Of a stretch of 64,000 nt of DNA, positions 52,170 to 63,729 are shown one piece after another. The notes below the pieces were generated by a model that had not been told where the DNA came from, made no database searches, and saw only the letters and a program-made list of their open reading frames with translations. Source of the DNA: Diphasiastrum complanatum (lineage: Eukaryota; Streptophyta; Lycopodiopsida; Lycopodiales; Lycopodiaceae). The position numbers and the translations under genes were made by a program. The stretch spans positions 68,686,071 to 68,750,070 of the forward strand of contig CM055094.1 of assembly GCA_029204225.1 (NCBI GenBank), in the 5' to 3' direction. Numbering within the stretch: position 1 is the first letter of the stretch; each line of letters begins with the position of its first letter.

Positions 52170-54630
52170 TGTATAAAATAAGCTCTGCATCCTCAGCAAC
52201 TTGAAAGGATGTTAGGGCAAGAGTAGGTTTCTTTACAGCGCTCTCAAGATCTGGCACAAAAGCTACGCTCTTTAAGCTCTATACAAAATTTGGGACCTAA
52301 TCTATAGCATCTATTTGAATCTGGAAGAAAAAAGTCAAAATAGTTTCTAAGAAAATCAATTTTATTGTCTAAATAAGTCTTGTATTGATTGTAATGGTCA
52401 GAATAAAAAAAAAATTAATTGGGATTGTATGGGATTCTAACAAAAAGATTATGTACAGGTTTTCGAATCCGATGCCCCAACAATACTAACGGATTTCTCA
52501 GTTATCTTATCAAGCTCCTCTTGGATTATCTCCACCTTTGGTGGAAACCTTCTGAGGAGCTGGATGGATAATAGGGGAGAAGATGGAGATTCTACTTCTA
52601 AATTAGAATCTGATTTAGAGGACATAAAGATCCAGGGTCGCTTTCTAGGGATTACCTTAGGAGGAAGGAAAGCAGTTGGCCTACGTGATCCAGCTTTTTT
52701 AGGAACAACCTGCTTCCTTTTCCTCCTTGAGGTAGTTGGCAATTTAGTTCTATCCAGAGGCAGGTCTCTAGAGGTGCTGGCGTTATTCACATGAAGATTT
52801 TAATACTGGTCCTGAAGTCATTTGAGAATAACGAAATCTTTAGGCATGATGGTAATATGCTTACCATGCATTGCTAGAAGATAGGAATCCTCAAAACAAT
52901 GGGACAGAAAATCTTCAATAGCACCCTGTAAGGCTTGCATGGCTATCACGACAACACAAACATCTAGCCCAAGTGACAGAGTGACATTTCTAATAGATCA
53001 GCCTAAAGGAACTCTAGGGATCAACAATTCAGTTGATCTCTAGAGTTTTCTAATCTCCCTCAACCAGACCTGCTTCCTGCCACGTCTACAACCAATACCA
53101 AGGGGGACACGGGCATGGGAGGGCTATACAAAGGTAATAGCATGGGCAGTGGCCTTCGTCCTAGCCATCATAGTCAGATATAAAAGAAGGACACAAAAAA
53201 AATTTGCAAAAGAAATGACACAAAAACATTTGCGATAGAAAGGACAAAAAAATTTTTGCAACAGAAAGAAGATTGATAGACAGAGTATCGATTTGGAGTG
53301 CAAGATTATTAACAGGAAAAAAAATAAAGGAGTTGAAGCTACATGCTCAAAAGCAATATCGGCGATATCGTAGTATCGGTCTTGAGCACGGGGGGCATTG
53401 GCAGGTACTAGGAGGCTGTTGGACGCACTTGAGATCGATATTCGGATGTAAAAACTGGAAATTTGCAATCAAAAATCCGTGGGCACGTGGGCATTGACAC
53501 ATACACAAATCCGATTGGACTACGTGTCATTCTGCATGTGTCAACTGTCACATCAATCATTAACTGAACGGATGAAAATGATCAACGAATCAAAAAATGA
53601 CATGTGTCCTATTGATCAAATTCCACACGTGTAAAATTATTTTTATAAATTCCTCATTTTCGGCATGAATTTTCACGTAAATTTTTTGATTTCAACGCCT
53701 AATATTGATTTCAAGCGCACCCTTTGACCTGTTAACGCTCCGCTTATATCTCCACATCCGGAACCGATATTGGTTTCTTGGATATCGCTCTCAAGCACAT
53801 ATTTCACATTTGATTTCCTTTCTCATGTATATTTTCGTTCAAAACTGATACTCGGTCCTATAATATCTATCTCGAACACATATTTGTTGTAATTTGATTT
53901 TACGTTCTATTTCATGCTTGAGACCGATATCCAGTATTCTAGAGTCTTTTGTTCTGTAATCTCTTTGCTGAAATGTCTAATTTTAATTCCAATATGTAAT
54001 GTTTTTGCATGAATTTGGTATTAGTGTCAATATAGATTATTTCAAGTCACTTTTTTCTCCTTTCTTTTTTTTAATTCTTCCTTCTATTACAAAAGAGGGT
54101 CCTGGTGTAGAAGCTTTTTCTGAGATTTATCTTAAATTTAAGTCTTTGCTCAGTACTCTGTTGTTCAGATCTCAAAATAAGGACTTGATTCATTATCAAA
54201 ACTTGGTGGCACTCGACAAGGCGTACTTATAAAGTTAAGCTTGACAGAATGTTCACCAAGTTGCATAATGATTTCAAATCTATAGATGATTGTCAAATAC
54301 ACAATAAAAAATGTAGATTTGTAGAGTTTTAGTTTGCATTTATTTTTTTTCTTTTGTTAAATATTTCTGATGATTCGGATGCTGCCCCTTCTACTTCTGA
54401 AGTTGTTTCTTCTAGTGGTACAAAATCTGACAAGTCCAAGCCTATAGATATAGAAATTTTTTTTATTGATACAAGTGTTAGTTTAGATGATTGTACAGAT
54501 TTTGATCCTGTTCGAAACAGGGCTTCTTTTATAGGCCCTAGAATACCCACTACCTTTCTCCTTCTGATAAATCTCTAATCACATTGTCTACTTATAATAT
54601 AGATAATAATTTTTTTTTGACAATATTGGA
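52170..54630. other. 2.46-kb interval present in copy A, absent from copy B
   Basis: Copy B passes directly from the equivalent of about 52165 to that of about 54630. In A this interval holds the antisense histone-like pseudogene, a stretch rich in GATATCGGTCTC-like phrases (53340-53960), and plus-strand ORFs at 53999-54232 and 54354-54578, the latter very Ser/Asp-rich. Either A gained the block or B deleted it. No clear insertion termini were found. Confidence 0.6.
52449..53168 (-). pseudogene. Intronless histone H3 (CENH3-like) pseudogene with a basic C-terminal extension
   Basis: The minus strand from ATG 53168 reads MARTKATAHA, then VWLREIRKL, STELLIPRVPL, IRNVTLSL, AMQALQGAIEDFLSHCFEDS and LLAMHGKHITIMPKDF. 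These are the N-terminal tail, alphaN, alpha1, alpha2 and alpha3 regions of histone H3 in order and in one frame, ending TAA at 52800. LLIPRVPL and the AMQALQ helix look more like centromeric than canonical H3. Four stops occur before the end (TAG, TAG, TGA, TGA). Most sit where H3 has Gln or Arg, as expected of C-to-T changes in CAG and CGA. The terminal TAA could likewise be a former CAA, because the same frame stays open for about 115 more codons to 52449. That part is strongly basic (SRRKRKQVVPKKAGSRRP, PRKRPW). No introns are visible, which suggests a retrocopy or a captured and fused gene. It lies inside copy A's extra interval, antisense to it. Confidence 0.78.
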
Positions 54631-55349
54631 TATATCGGATATTTTTGATTTCACTGAAGCTAAGACTCTTTGTATTTTGAGCAAAGAGCTTGATGAATTT
54701 TCAGATATAATTGATTTTGATGCTCATGATCTTCTCTCTAGTGTTGACGATGTAAATAATGATGAGTTTTATTCAGGGAAAGATTGCTTGAAAATGGTTG
54801 TGGAGGAAATGCTCAATAAAGAAGATGATCTACCTTCTGAAGAAGAGTTTATCAGAATTCAAAGTCAGCTTGGTTTTCCAAAAGCATCTGCCTATTCACC
54901 AACCATATTGACATTGAAAGGTGGACATAATATTGATGGAGAGACAATAATCAAGGAAGACAAAGTCGATTACGTAAGTTTTGTATCTTACTATGTACTA
55001 GTAGATCCGTTATGTCAGATTATATACTAGAGCTTACTTTGGATTTTTTCATTTCAAAAAACAATTTTCCTTGATGATTTTGCAATTCGTTGAGGAGGGC
55101 AGAGATCTTCTACTGGAGAATTTTCAAGAGATCATGCACTGGGGCATTAACTGAAGTTCTTCAAGAATAATGAGATAAGTGTTGCCCATTCAAGGTTTCA
55201 TCAATATGGTGATACAATGATTATGACAATCAAGGCACTTTCTCATTTTCTTGGAGGACATAATTTTAATAAGGTGCATAAAATAATTTTTGTAAAGAAA
55301 ACTATTGCACTTAAAATTTTAGGATATGGACCAGTGAATTCCATGCTCA

Positions 55350-58300
55350 AACTTAGATTTGCTTAGGACAGGAACACAGATCATGCTACACAGTAACACA
55401 GACAGAAAACACTCTCCACAGCAAGCTCACATAGCAACTGTATTTCTCAAAATGAAATTACACTAGTTGTTCACTCAGGCGACCCATGCATGACCCAGGT
55501 TGCCGTTGGCAGGACGCATGTCCCGTCGACTTGCCTCGTGGCGAGGCCAACTGATCCTTATCAATTGATAAGACCCACATACAGTAACACAATGATTCTA
55601 CTCTAATTCTAACTCTCTCCCTTAAAGTAGAGTCTACTTTTTATATAGTCATATACATAGCTTTGAAGTCAACAAACTTTAAGTACAAAAAACTTTGATC
55701 TAAACTTATCAAACTTTTCTCCAACAAGTGGCTTAGTGAAAATATCAGCTAGTTGTTCTTTTGTGCTACAATGAACAACATGAATTTCACGACTCAGCAG
55801 CCTCTCACGTATAAAGTAATACTGAATCTCAATGTGTTTGGTTCTTGCATGGAAATTGGATTTTTTGCTAGCTAATGCCACTCTGATTGTCGCTATGTAA
55901 TGTCGTGGGATTTCTCTGCTTCATGCCAACGTCTTCCAAGATTTGTCTCAATCATATAGCTTCATGTGCTACACTACACTATACTCTGCTTCTGTGGTGG
56001 ATAGAGCAATTGTACTTTGCCTCTTACTAGACCAGGAAAAACAACTACTACAAAACTAGAATACATACCCTGTGGTGGATCTACAATCATCATAGTCACC
56101 TCCCCAATCCGCATCCACATAGCCACACAACTCAGGTAAACCATCATGCTTTAGGTAAATCAAGCCATAATCTGAAGTGCCTTTCACATAACGCAAAATG
56201 CATTTAGCTGCCTTCCAATGCGTTTCCGTAGGTGCTGCCATAAACTGACTTACAATGCCAGCATAGCATATATATGGTCTAGTTGTGGTAAGGTAAATCA
56301 AACTCCCTACTAACTACCTATACCGCATAGCATCAAATGACTGTGACTCATCAATCTTAGAAAGCTTTTTACCTTATTCAATAGGAGTATTCACTGGTTT
56401 GCAATCCTGCAACCTAAACCTGTGCAGCAACTCTTTGACATACTTCACTTGTGTTAAACCCACTTTGTGTCCTTTTTGCCACACGTCTACTCCAAGGCAA
56501 TAATGCATCAGGCTGAGATCTGTCATCTCGAATTGTTCCATGAGGTCTTTCTTGATCATATCTATCATCTCTTGATTATTTTTCGTAATAATCAAGTCAT
56601 CAGCATAAAGAGCAATCAAAGCAACCATACCATCAAAGCATAAGACATATAGATTTGGATCAGAATGTGTTCTCATCATCCCCTTTGAATGAAATTAGGC
56701 ATCAATCCTGCTATACCATGCACGTGGTGCCTGTTTAAGACCATAAAGCGCTTTCTTCAAGCAACATACTTTATTTACCTTTCCCTTCGCCTTCAGGTTC
56801 ATCCATGAACACCTCTTCGTCTAACTCACCATTTAGAAAACTAGATTTCACATCCATCTGATGCAAAGGCCAACCAAAATGTGAAGCTAAAGCAATAAGT
56901 AGGGTAGAGTATTCCACTTACATACTGGCACAAAGGTCTCCTCATAGTCGATGCCTTTACTTTGTGCATACCCTTTGATCACCAATCTTGCCTTGTGCTT
57001 TGCTATACTTCCATCTGCATGGTACTTAGTTCTGTATACCTATTTGCAACCAATGGGTTTCTTTCCAACTGGTGGTTCTACTAAGTCCCATGTGCTATGC
57101 TTAGCAATTGACTCCGTCTCCTCTCCCATGGCCTTGTCCCAAATGTCATCATCCTTTGCTTCACCATAAGTTGAAGGTTATTTGCTTTGAATAATGCTAG
57201 ATAAGAGAGCATAATAGGCTTCATACCTTTCAGGTTGTGTCTTCTCTCTTGTTGATCTTCGTAGCTCTCCTTGGCTAGTCCCGGAAAGTCATACATGTCG
57301 CGGCTCTCCAATAATCTCTCCAACCACTTAGGGAGCTTCCTGTCAAGTGATCGGCTTCCTGGTGAAAATGTATCCCACGGTACTTCCTTCTCCTTGCGTT
57401 TGTAACCTTCAACTTCAATCCTTCTTGCACCAAAAGGTTTGTCTCTACCTCTCCAACCTCTCTCTTGAGGTTAAGTAGTAGTATCTTGAGATGTATCCTC
57501 ATGTTCATCACTTGGAAGGTCAATGAATGGATCATCATCAGGAGGTATCCTTACTATACCATATTTCCCACTGGATGTGTCTATCTTCTCAACATCCTCG
57601 TCTTCATACATCTTGTATTCATCAAAGATAACATCACGGCTTATATGGATTTTATTTTCCACTGGATCAAAACATCTATAGCCCTTCACACGTTCATCAT
57701 ATCCTAGGAATATACACTTGATAGCTTTCACATCAAGTTCATGTCTCTCTTACTTAGGAATGGGTACCAAGGCCTTACATCCAAAGATTCTCAAGTGGTT
57801 CACCTTTGGCTTCTTCTTCGTGAATGCTTCCTCAGGTGTTATCTTTGGTATGGCAATGGTAGGACTTCTGTTTTGAAGATAGACTGTCGTACTGCATGCT
57901 TATGACCAAAAATCTTTTGGTATTTTCAACTCAGCTAGCATAGATCTGGCACTTTCCACAATCGTATGATTTTTGTGATCAGCTGCACCATTGAGAGCAA
58001 GAGTATGAGCTTGCGTAAATTGTCTTTTAATCCCACATTGATTACAAAGATCATTGAAGTCATTAGACTTGTACTCACCTCCACTATCTGATCTTGATCT
58101 TCCTACCTGTCTGATTTTCGACCAATGCTTTGAAACTCTTGAAATTGTCAAATGCATCTGATTTCTTCTTCAAGAAGTAGATCCACGTCTTACATGACAT
58201 ATCATCAATAAAGGTCATGAAATAGAAGGCTTTACCTAAGGACATGGTCCTCATAGGCCCGCATAAATCTATGTGGATTAGATCCAGGATGTTCTTTGCT

Positions 58301-58782
58301 CTTGCAACACCACCTTTATTGAACTTCTCACGATGCTGCTTCCCATATACACATGATTTGCACATCAATTTCAAGTGGTCTTCTATAGTAGGCAATCTTG
58401 TTACCATCTCCAATTTCCTCATCAAACTGAGGCTTCCCAAGTTCAAGTGACCAAGTCTCTTATGCCACAACTCAGTTTGCGATGGAATGGACGATATGAG
58501 TTCATGTTGGCCCTTAATTGTAGCATTCAACCTATACAATTTTGTATTGGGCTCCCTTACTCCATCCGCAATATCTTTGAACTTTTGGTTCACATCCTTT
58601 ACAAAGCAACGATTATGGGTGAATTCTACCTTCAACTTTTGATCAATAATGACTCCAACAGAAAGTAGATTTTTCTAGAAACCTGGTACGTAAAGTACCT
58701 CCCTGATCATCCTGCTTTTGCCATCATGTAGTTGGATTGAAACAGTGTCTATCCCCTTGATCTTGCACACCTCACCAATACT
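55350..58782 (-). pseudogene. Decayed antisense copia element (LTR remnant to protease end)
   Basis: Minus-strand order from 58750 down: end of protease; pre-integrase ELWHKRLGHLNLG (58084-58635) and integrase with HIDLCGPM and TFIDDM; 57900-58157 with SDSGGEYKSNDF, where the catalytic Glu region reads ADHKN; 57471-57731 with KCIFLGYD and SRDVIFDE; a scrambled RT start; 56374-56679 with YADDLIIT; 56056-56301 with [10 protein letters not shown] and [13 protein letters not shown]; 55669-55881 with ARTKHIEIQYYFIRE. A purine tract near 55614-55622 precedes a presumed 3' LTR of about 250 bp reaching copy A. Gag and the 5' LTR are missing at 58782, where copy B begins. This is a different copia lineage from the 31-kb element. 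Confidence 0.9.
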
Positions 58783-60952
58783 TTGATTTTTGTCATTCAT
58801 AAATATCTAATAGTAAACTTGCCAATCTGCTCATTTTTCTCTTGCATATTTATATCCATCCAACATAAATGAATGGGTGCCGAGTGGATCTTTAGCAGGT
58901 GTGTTATTCACACTGATATTGGACAGTTGCAATATCAAGGTAGAACTGCAAAAGATCTAGCTGATGGTGGAATTTTTTTTTATGAATCCATGTACATTCC
59001 TGATACAAAAGAAAATTTTGGACAAATAGTACCAATTCCATTACCTAGCTTTGAAAGTGATGAATGGATTGCACTAGATGCTACAGTTTCAGAATCAATT
59101 CGTTGCAAGATATATAATGATGTAAAAAATTCACTAAAAATGAGCACGAGGTAAAAAACAGTCAGATTGAGTTGGTTTATTTCTTTGAATATATTTGTGG
59201 ATTTCTTTTCAAGTGTCAATGTATACAAAACCCCAACAATGTTTGTATGCAAAAATTTATCAGATAGTTTATTATCTGAACTTATGGATAAAGGTTGGGA
59301 CAAAAGATCAGATGGAGAAATAGAATGCATAATTAAAATGTCTTCCATGTGCTTCCGTTATCAAATTGAAAAACAAATGTATGAAAAAAACATAAAAGTA
59401 AATGGGTGCCACTCGATCAAGACTTGGAAGACTTCCTGCTCGCGTCTGGTGGGAGTTGTCGCAAATGAAACTAACCCAAGAAACAGGCTAAACTACATCC
59501 AGCGGGAAGTATTGCTCCTACAAGATGATGTACTTTCAGACTTCTGATTCATTTTCAATGGTAAACTCGTAACTGTAAACACTCAATCTTTTATGAATAG
59601 TTTCAGTCAAAACTTTCTAATACAAACTCTGTACTAATTCTAACTAACTTTGTATTAATTTTATGCAGGTACGTAAAAGACATGAGCTCAAAATCAAATG
59701 CAGAGATATTGGCGAAACAATCCAACTTATGGAAGAACATTGAGATTCACTATCAGCAAATACATGCCAATGTCTTTTTATCATTAAAGAAAAATTGCAT
59801 TCCATTATTAGACTATGGACACAAGCTGATTGTAAGAATCTATTGTGATATCATTAAAAAAAACCCATAAACGAGTTGTTTACAAGTAAAATGATTGTAT
59901 CTTTTTTTTTTTATGTCTCTCTATTTACAAATAGATCTCTATTCAATCAATTTTTCTATATTTTCTATATCAGTATTAGGAACTGATAAAGCAACAGATC
60001 CTTCTATAATCTTGCCCTCCTCTATTTTGGGAAGGGCCTCAATGCCATATATCGGATCTTTTTTACTTCACTGAAGCTAAGACTCTTTGCATTTTGAGCA
60101 AAGAGCTTGATGAATTTTCAGATATAATCGATTTTGATGTTGATGATCTTCTCCTTGGTGTCGACGATGTACATAATGATAAGTTTTATTCAGGGAAAGA
60201 TTGCTTGAAAATGGTTGTGGAGGAAATGCGCAACAAAGAAGATGATCTACCTTCTGAGGAGGAGTTTCTTATAATCCAAAGTCAACTTGGTTTTCCACAG
60301 CCAACTGTCTATTCACCAACAATATTGACATCGAAAGGTGGACATAATATTGATGGAGAGACAGTAATCAAAGAAGACAAAGCCGAATGCGTAAGTTTTT
60401 GTCTCTTATCTAGTACTAGTAGATTTGTTATGTCAGATTATATATTGGAGCTTACTTTGTTTTTTATCATTTCAGGAAACAACTTTCCTTGACGATTTTG
60501 CAATTCGTCGAGGAGGGCAGAGATCTTCTATGGGAGAATTTTAAAGAGATCATGCACTCATGCACTATCTAAAGTCCTTCAAGAATAATGAGATAATTGT
60601 TGCCCATTCAAAGTTTCATCAACATGGTGAAACTATGATTATGGCAATCAAGGCACTGTCTCATTTTCTTGGAAGACATAATTTTAATAAGGTACATAAA
60701 ATAATTTTTGTAAAAAAAACTATTGTAGTTAAAATTTTAGGATATGGACCAGTGAATTCCATGTTCAGATTATCTCATTTTGCATTGTATGCTGCTTACG
60801 TTGATCTGAGTAAGCATGAAAACTATGAGCTATTGGATCCATACGAAAGAAGAAAATTGTTGCATGATTCTAAGTTGCAACTTTCATTGGGAAAAAATAT
60901 CGGAAGCAGATTAGATACTGCTGAATTGTACTTTGTAAATAAATTTATTTAA
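58783..60952 (+). pseudogene. Copy B of the unrecognised multi-exon coding unit
   Basis: Parallel to copy A: about 58866-59154 (HTDIGQLQYQGRTAKDLAD, IPLPSFESDEWI), 59167-59547 (NIFVDFFSSVNVYKTPTMFV, QREVLLLQDDV), 59670-59870 (SSKSNAEILAKQSNLWKN, FLSLKKNCIPLLDYGHK). A shortened interval follows, then 60040-60390 (SKELDEFSDIIDFDVDDLL, GGHNIDGETVIKED) with donor GTAAGT at 60391, acceptor TTTCAG ending 60475, and the last exon 60476-60952. That exon has one internal TAA where A has TCA; it contains LGRHNFNKVHKIIFV, GYGPVNSMF and LLDPYERRKLLHDSKLQLS and ends TAA. The acceptor before the first exon is CAT instead of TAG. Different lesions in A and B show independent decay. No known domain is recognised. 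It ends 12 bp from the convergent transposase-like gene. Confidence 0.55.
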
Positions 60953-60963
60953 TATAAGAAAAT

Positions 60964-63729
60964 TTATTGTGTGTCTATAGCCTCTGGCTTGTATAAATTT
61001 GCATGCTTTTTGAATTTTTTTATAATCCATCGATTTTGTATTATGACGAATTTGGATTCTTCTGTAAAACCATTGGAAAAGTTGTTGTATATAGTTGTCC
61101 CGCCATGTTGTGTACTTTTATGAAATGCCGCTCTTGCTTGCCAATGAGATTTTTCCATTCCTTGTGATGACCATATGCTAAGACTTCCACTATTTCTTGC
61201 AAAGAATGTCGAATGATGTCGTAATATGCGTTGCATGTCATAAACACATAATCTAAATCAGTACCAAAAGTATCTAATTTAATTGCACATATTTGTCTAT
61301 CGTAGTGTAAAATCAAAATCTTACCATATAATGTGTTATATGATCAACACCCCATGCACTCTGAACTGCATCCACAAATTCATTGGTTGCTTTCTGTATC
61401 ATTTGAACATCAGTATTTAAAAATTTATCTTTTTTCAAGTATTTCACCATGTTGTCTAACTTTTTCCAAACTTCTACTTTGTGTATACGAGTAAAACCTT
61501 CTTCTTCGAAATCTTGAGTTGTTGCAATAATTTCTTTCCAAATCATGTATTGAACCTTAGATTGTTTGCCGGAATAATTTGATAAAAATCTTTGAGCTTT
61601 AGATCCTCCAATGCTCGGCTTGCATGGAATATTTCATGTTTTACCTGACAACTTCTCATCTTTTTTTATTTTAACGTGGCTTTATGTAAGCCTGCTTTGG
61701 ACAACGCATCCTCTAATATGGAAATAGCTTCCTTTGTAGAGGCCTCTGGCTCCGAATTCCATGCAAACAAGATGTGAAGATGTATTATTTTTTCTATAAT
61801 ACGCACCTCCACATGCAATGTACATATATGAACATTTCGTAGAGGAATCGGTAGTACAGATTTCCAATTAGGATCTTCTCGATCTCTTGATATTCATGTA
61901 CTCCTTGTCATGTCTTTTGTTGTTTTCATGCAATACAAACAAGGGTGTTTAGAGTTAGCGCCATGAGATACATTGAACATACATTTTAATGTCTTCAGAT
62001 CTCCTGCTAAATGCCATTCAATGTTGAAAGTGCCAATTCGAGGAATATTGAGTGGAACTTCCTCCATGTGATTTTTTATGGTGGCAAGATATGATGTTCT
62101 ATTAAATATCCATGAGAGAATGTTATGGTCTTTTTTCAGCACCTATAAGAGAATACAAAAACGTGATTAGCCTCATAATATTAACACAAAGAAGATTTTA
62201 GATATGAAATCCATATTCAAATGATTATCCCTATTTATTATGCAAAGGAACTGCTATACCTGAAATGCCGCCAACAACCAAATATCATTTTCTGATTGAA
62301 CACTAAAATTGAAGCCTTCAGAGTCTTCTGAATTTGAAAGTGCTCCATTCATGATTGTGAGACTGACTCTTTCCATTTTTTGTCCTTTTATAATTTCAGA
62401 CTCATCTAACTTGAGAGCAACTATCAACTTGTTATTGACATTCTCATTTGTAATACCATAAAACTTTATGATGAATGTTAATAACTGATTAATGTCAATA
62501 AATAAATTGTTGGAATTGTTATATGCTAGACTTTCTCCTTTCGAGCAATACACTTCATTGATATGAGATGGATTACCAACTATTGTCTGCATACCATGGT
62601 TTAACATGTCTTTTTTTTTTTAAGATGAAATGGTCGTGGGATTGGAAACTTTTTAATATTTATCTGTGCAAATGCCTCCTTTATCATCTTAAACATTGTT
62701 GCATATGCTTCCCTACTAATGCTAGAAAAGTCACATGCCCCCTGAAGCAATGTAGTGTCTAATATTTTTCCAACTTCATCAATAATGCTATCAGTAACTG
62801 AAGCCTTAATCTTTTTTATTTTGATATTGTTTAACATTGATTTCATAGATTTAGAAGTCAAGATAGAGCCTAGTGAGTTTCCAATTGAAATCTCATCGGC
62901 CAAATGGTCTTCAACAATCAATGCTGATCTGCATTGCAAACATAATGTTCATGAAAATGTTAGTAGAAATTAGGACACTCATAGTATTCACAACAATATA
63001 TAATAAGCAAATCAATAGAAAGTTGAAATTAATAAATAACAAAATTAGTGATTATGAATCAAAAAGTTTAAGCAATATTCAATACCAAATAAGCTATATC
63101 TTACTTGAATGCATGGATTCGTCTTTTTCTATGATCTCCTCTGGATGATAGATCAAATATGTCCTTGTTTACCAATCTTTTCCTCTTGTTGCTTCAGACC
63201 TTACTATTGAGCACATCCATATCTTTAACAAGAGACAAATATGAGATATGCATGAATTGAAGTGCAATATCTATCTCATCATTACTAGTATATAATGATG
63301 CAAAGGAGATTTCAACCTTTGGATCTCTTTCTTGAGCATCTCATTTTCATCCAAACAAGTTTTCAACTTTGTAGATATTTATTCGCACTCCTTTGATATT
63401 TTCCTTGACTCCTTTTCCAAATAATGTATTCTTTGCATTGAATGTGCATTCCCATAGAGCATCAAATTCTCACAGTAACCCAAAAGGCCATTTTTACCAT
63501 GACACATATAGATTATTAACTGACTCACCAAATGAAAATCTGGGTGCTGCAAAGAACATGGATCAATAGGATACAACGTTCCTGATGACCATAAATCTAC
63601 ATGTTTTAGCTTTTCCTCCCTGTATCGGACCATATCAAAAGTTGACAATTTGGGTTGCTTTGAATTGCTCGTCCTGAGCGGAGCATATTCTGGTGACAGA
63701 TCCACATGAAGATGATAAAGCATTGTCAT
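60964..63729 (-). pseudogene. Spliced transposase-like gene of unassigned family, lightly decayed
   Basis: Runs from ATG 63729 down. N-terminal part: HVDLSPEYAPLRTS, a coiled stretch (NEMLKKEIQRLK) after one TAA, and a basic block (NKRKRLVNKD, HRKRR). Introns with GT-AG borders lie at 62929-63104 and 62143-62259; another donor is at 61322. The central exon (62928-62260) contains a frame change at an 11-A homopolymer near 62611. Then come HLAGDLKTLKCMFNVSHGAN (Asp at 61999), CLYC (61930-61941), one TGA at 61894, and, in the same frame, NVHICTLHVEVRIIEKIIHL. A shifted frame has VEVWKKLDNMV and WGVDHITHYM, and finally SGSLSIWSSQGMEKSHWQAR (Glu at 61153). The spacing of an Asp in a strand, a zinc-type CxxC, His-rich helices and a late Glu after WSSQG recalls RNase-H-fold transposases and, loosely, the Transib/RAG1 C-terminus (inference only). 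Confidence 0.5.

Larger units (their letters stand above)
50791..55350 (+). pseudogene. Copy A of an unrecognised multi-exon coding unit
   Basis: Exon-like pieces conserved at the protein level in copy B: 50867-51138 after a TTGTAG acceptor (HTDIGHLQYRGRTAQDLAD, IPLPSFESDEWV); 51211-51390 (NIFVDFFSSVNVHKTPTMFV); about 51390-51640 in shifting frames (YIRQELLLLQDDIL); about 51750-51960 (SNAEILAKLSN). After an interval that B lacks come 54584-54980 (LSKELDEFSDIIDFD, KDCLKMVVEEM) and about 55050-55350 (TLKGGHNIDGET upstream, then DDFAIR, GGQRSS, ALSHFLGGHNFNKVHKI). Damage includes a TGA where copy B has CGA, an acceptor AG changed to AA before the last exon, and a stop in SNLW. Copia sequence truncates it near 55350. 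I do not recognise the family. Conserved frames and introns argue for a formerly coding gene, perhaps from a large mobile element. Confidence 0.5.

Noticed and set aside
53124-53468. Treating the whole 114-codon minus-strand ORF as one hydrophobic protein
   Set aside because: Only its last 14 codons (MARTK...) belong to the histone-like frame; the upstream part looks like AT-rich 5' flank read by chance.
58980-59348. 122-codon minus-strand ORF antisense to copy B
   Set aside because: The matching minus-strand ORF in copy A is shorter, and conservation between copies follows the plus-strand frames instead.
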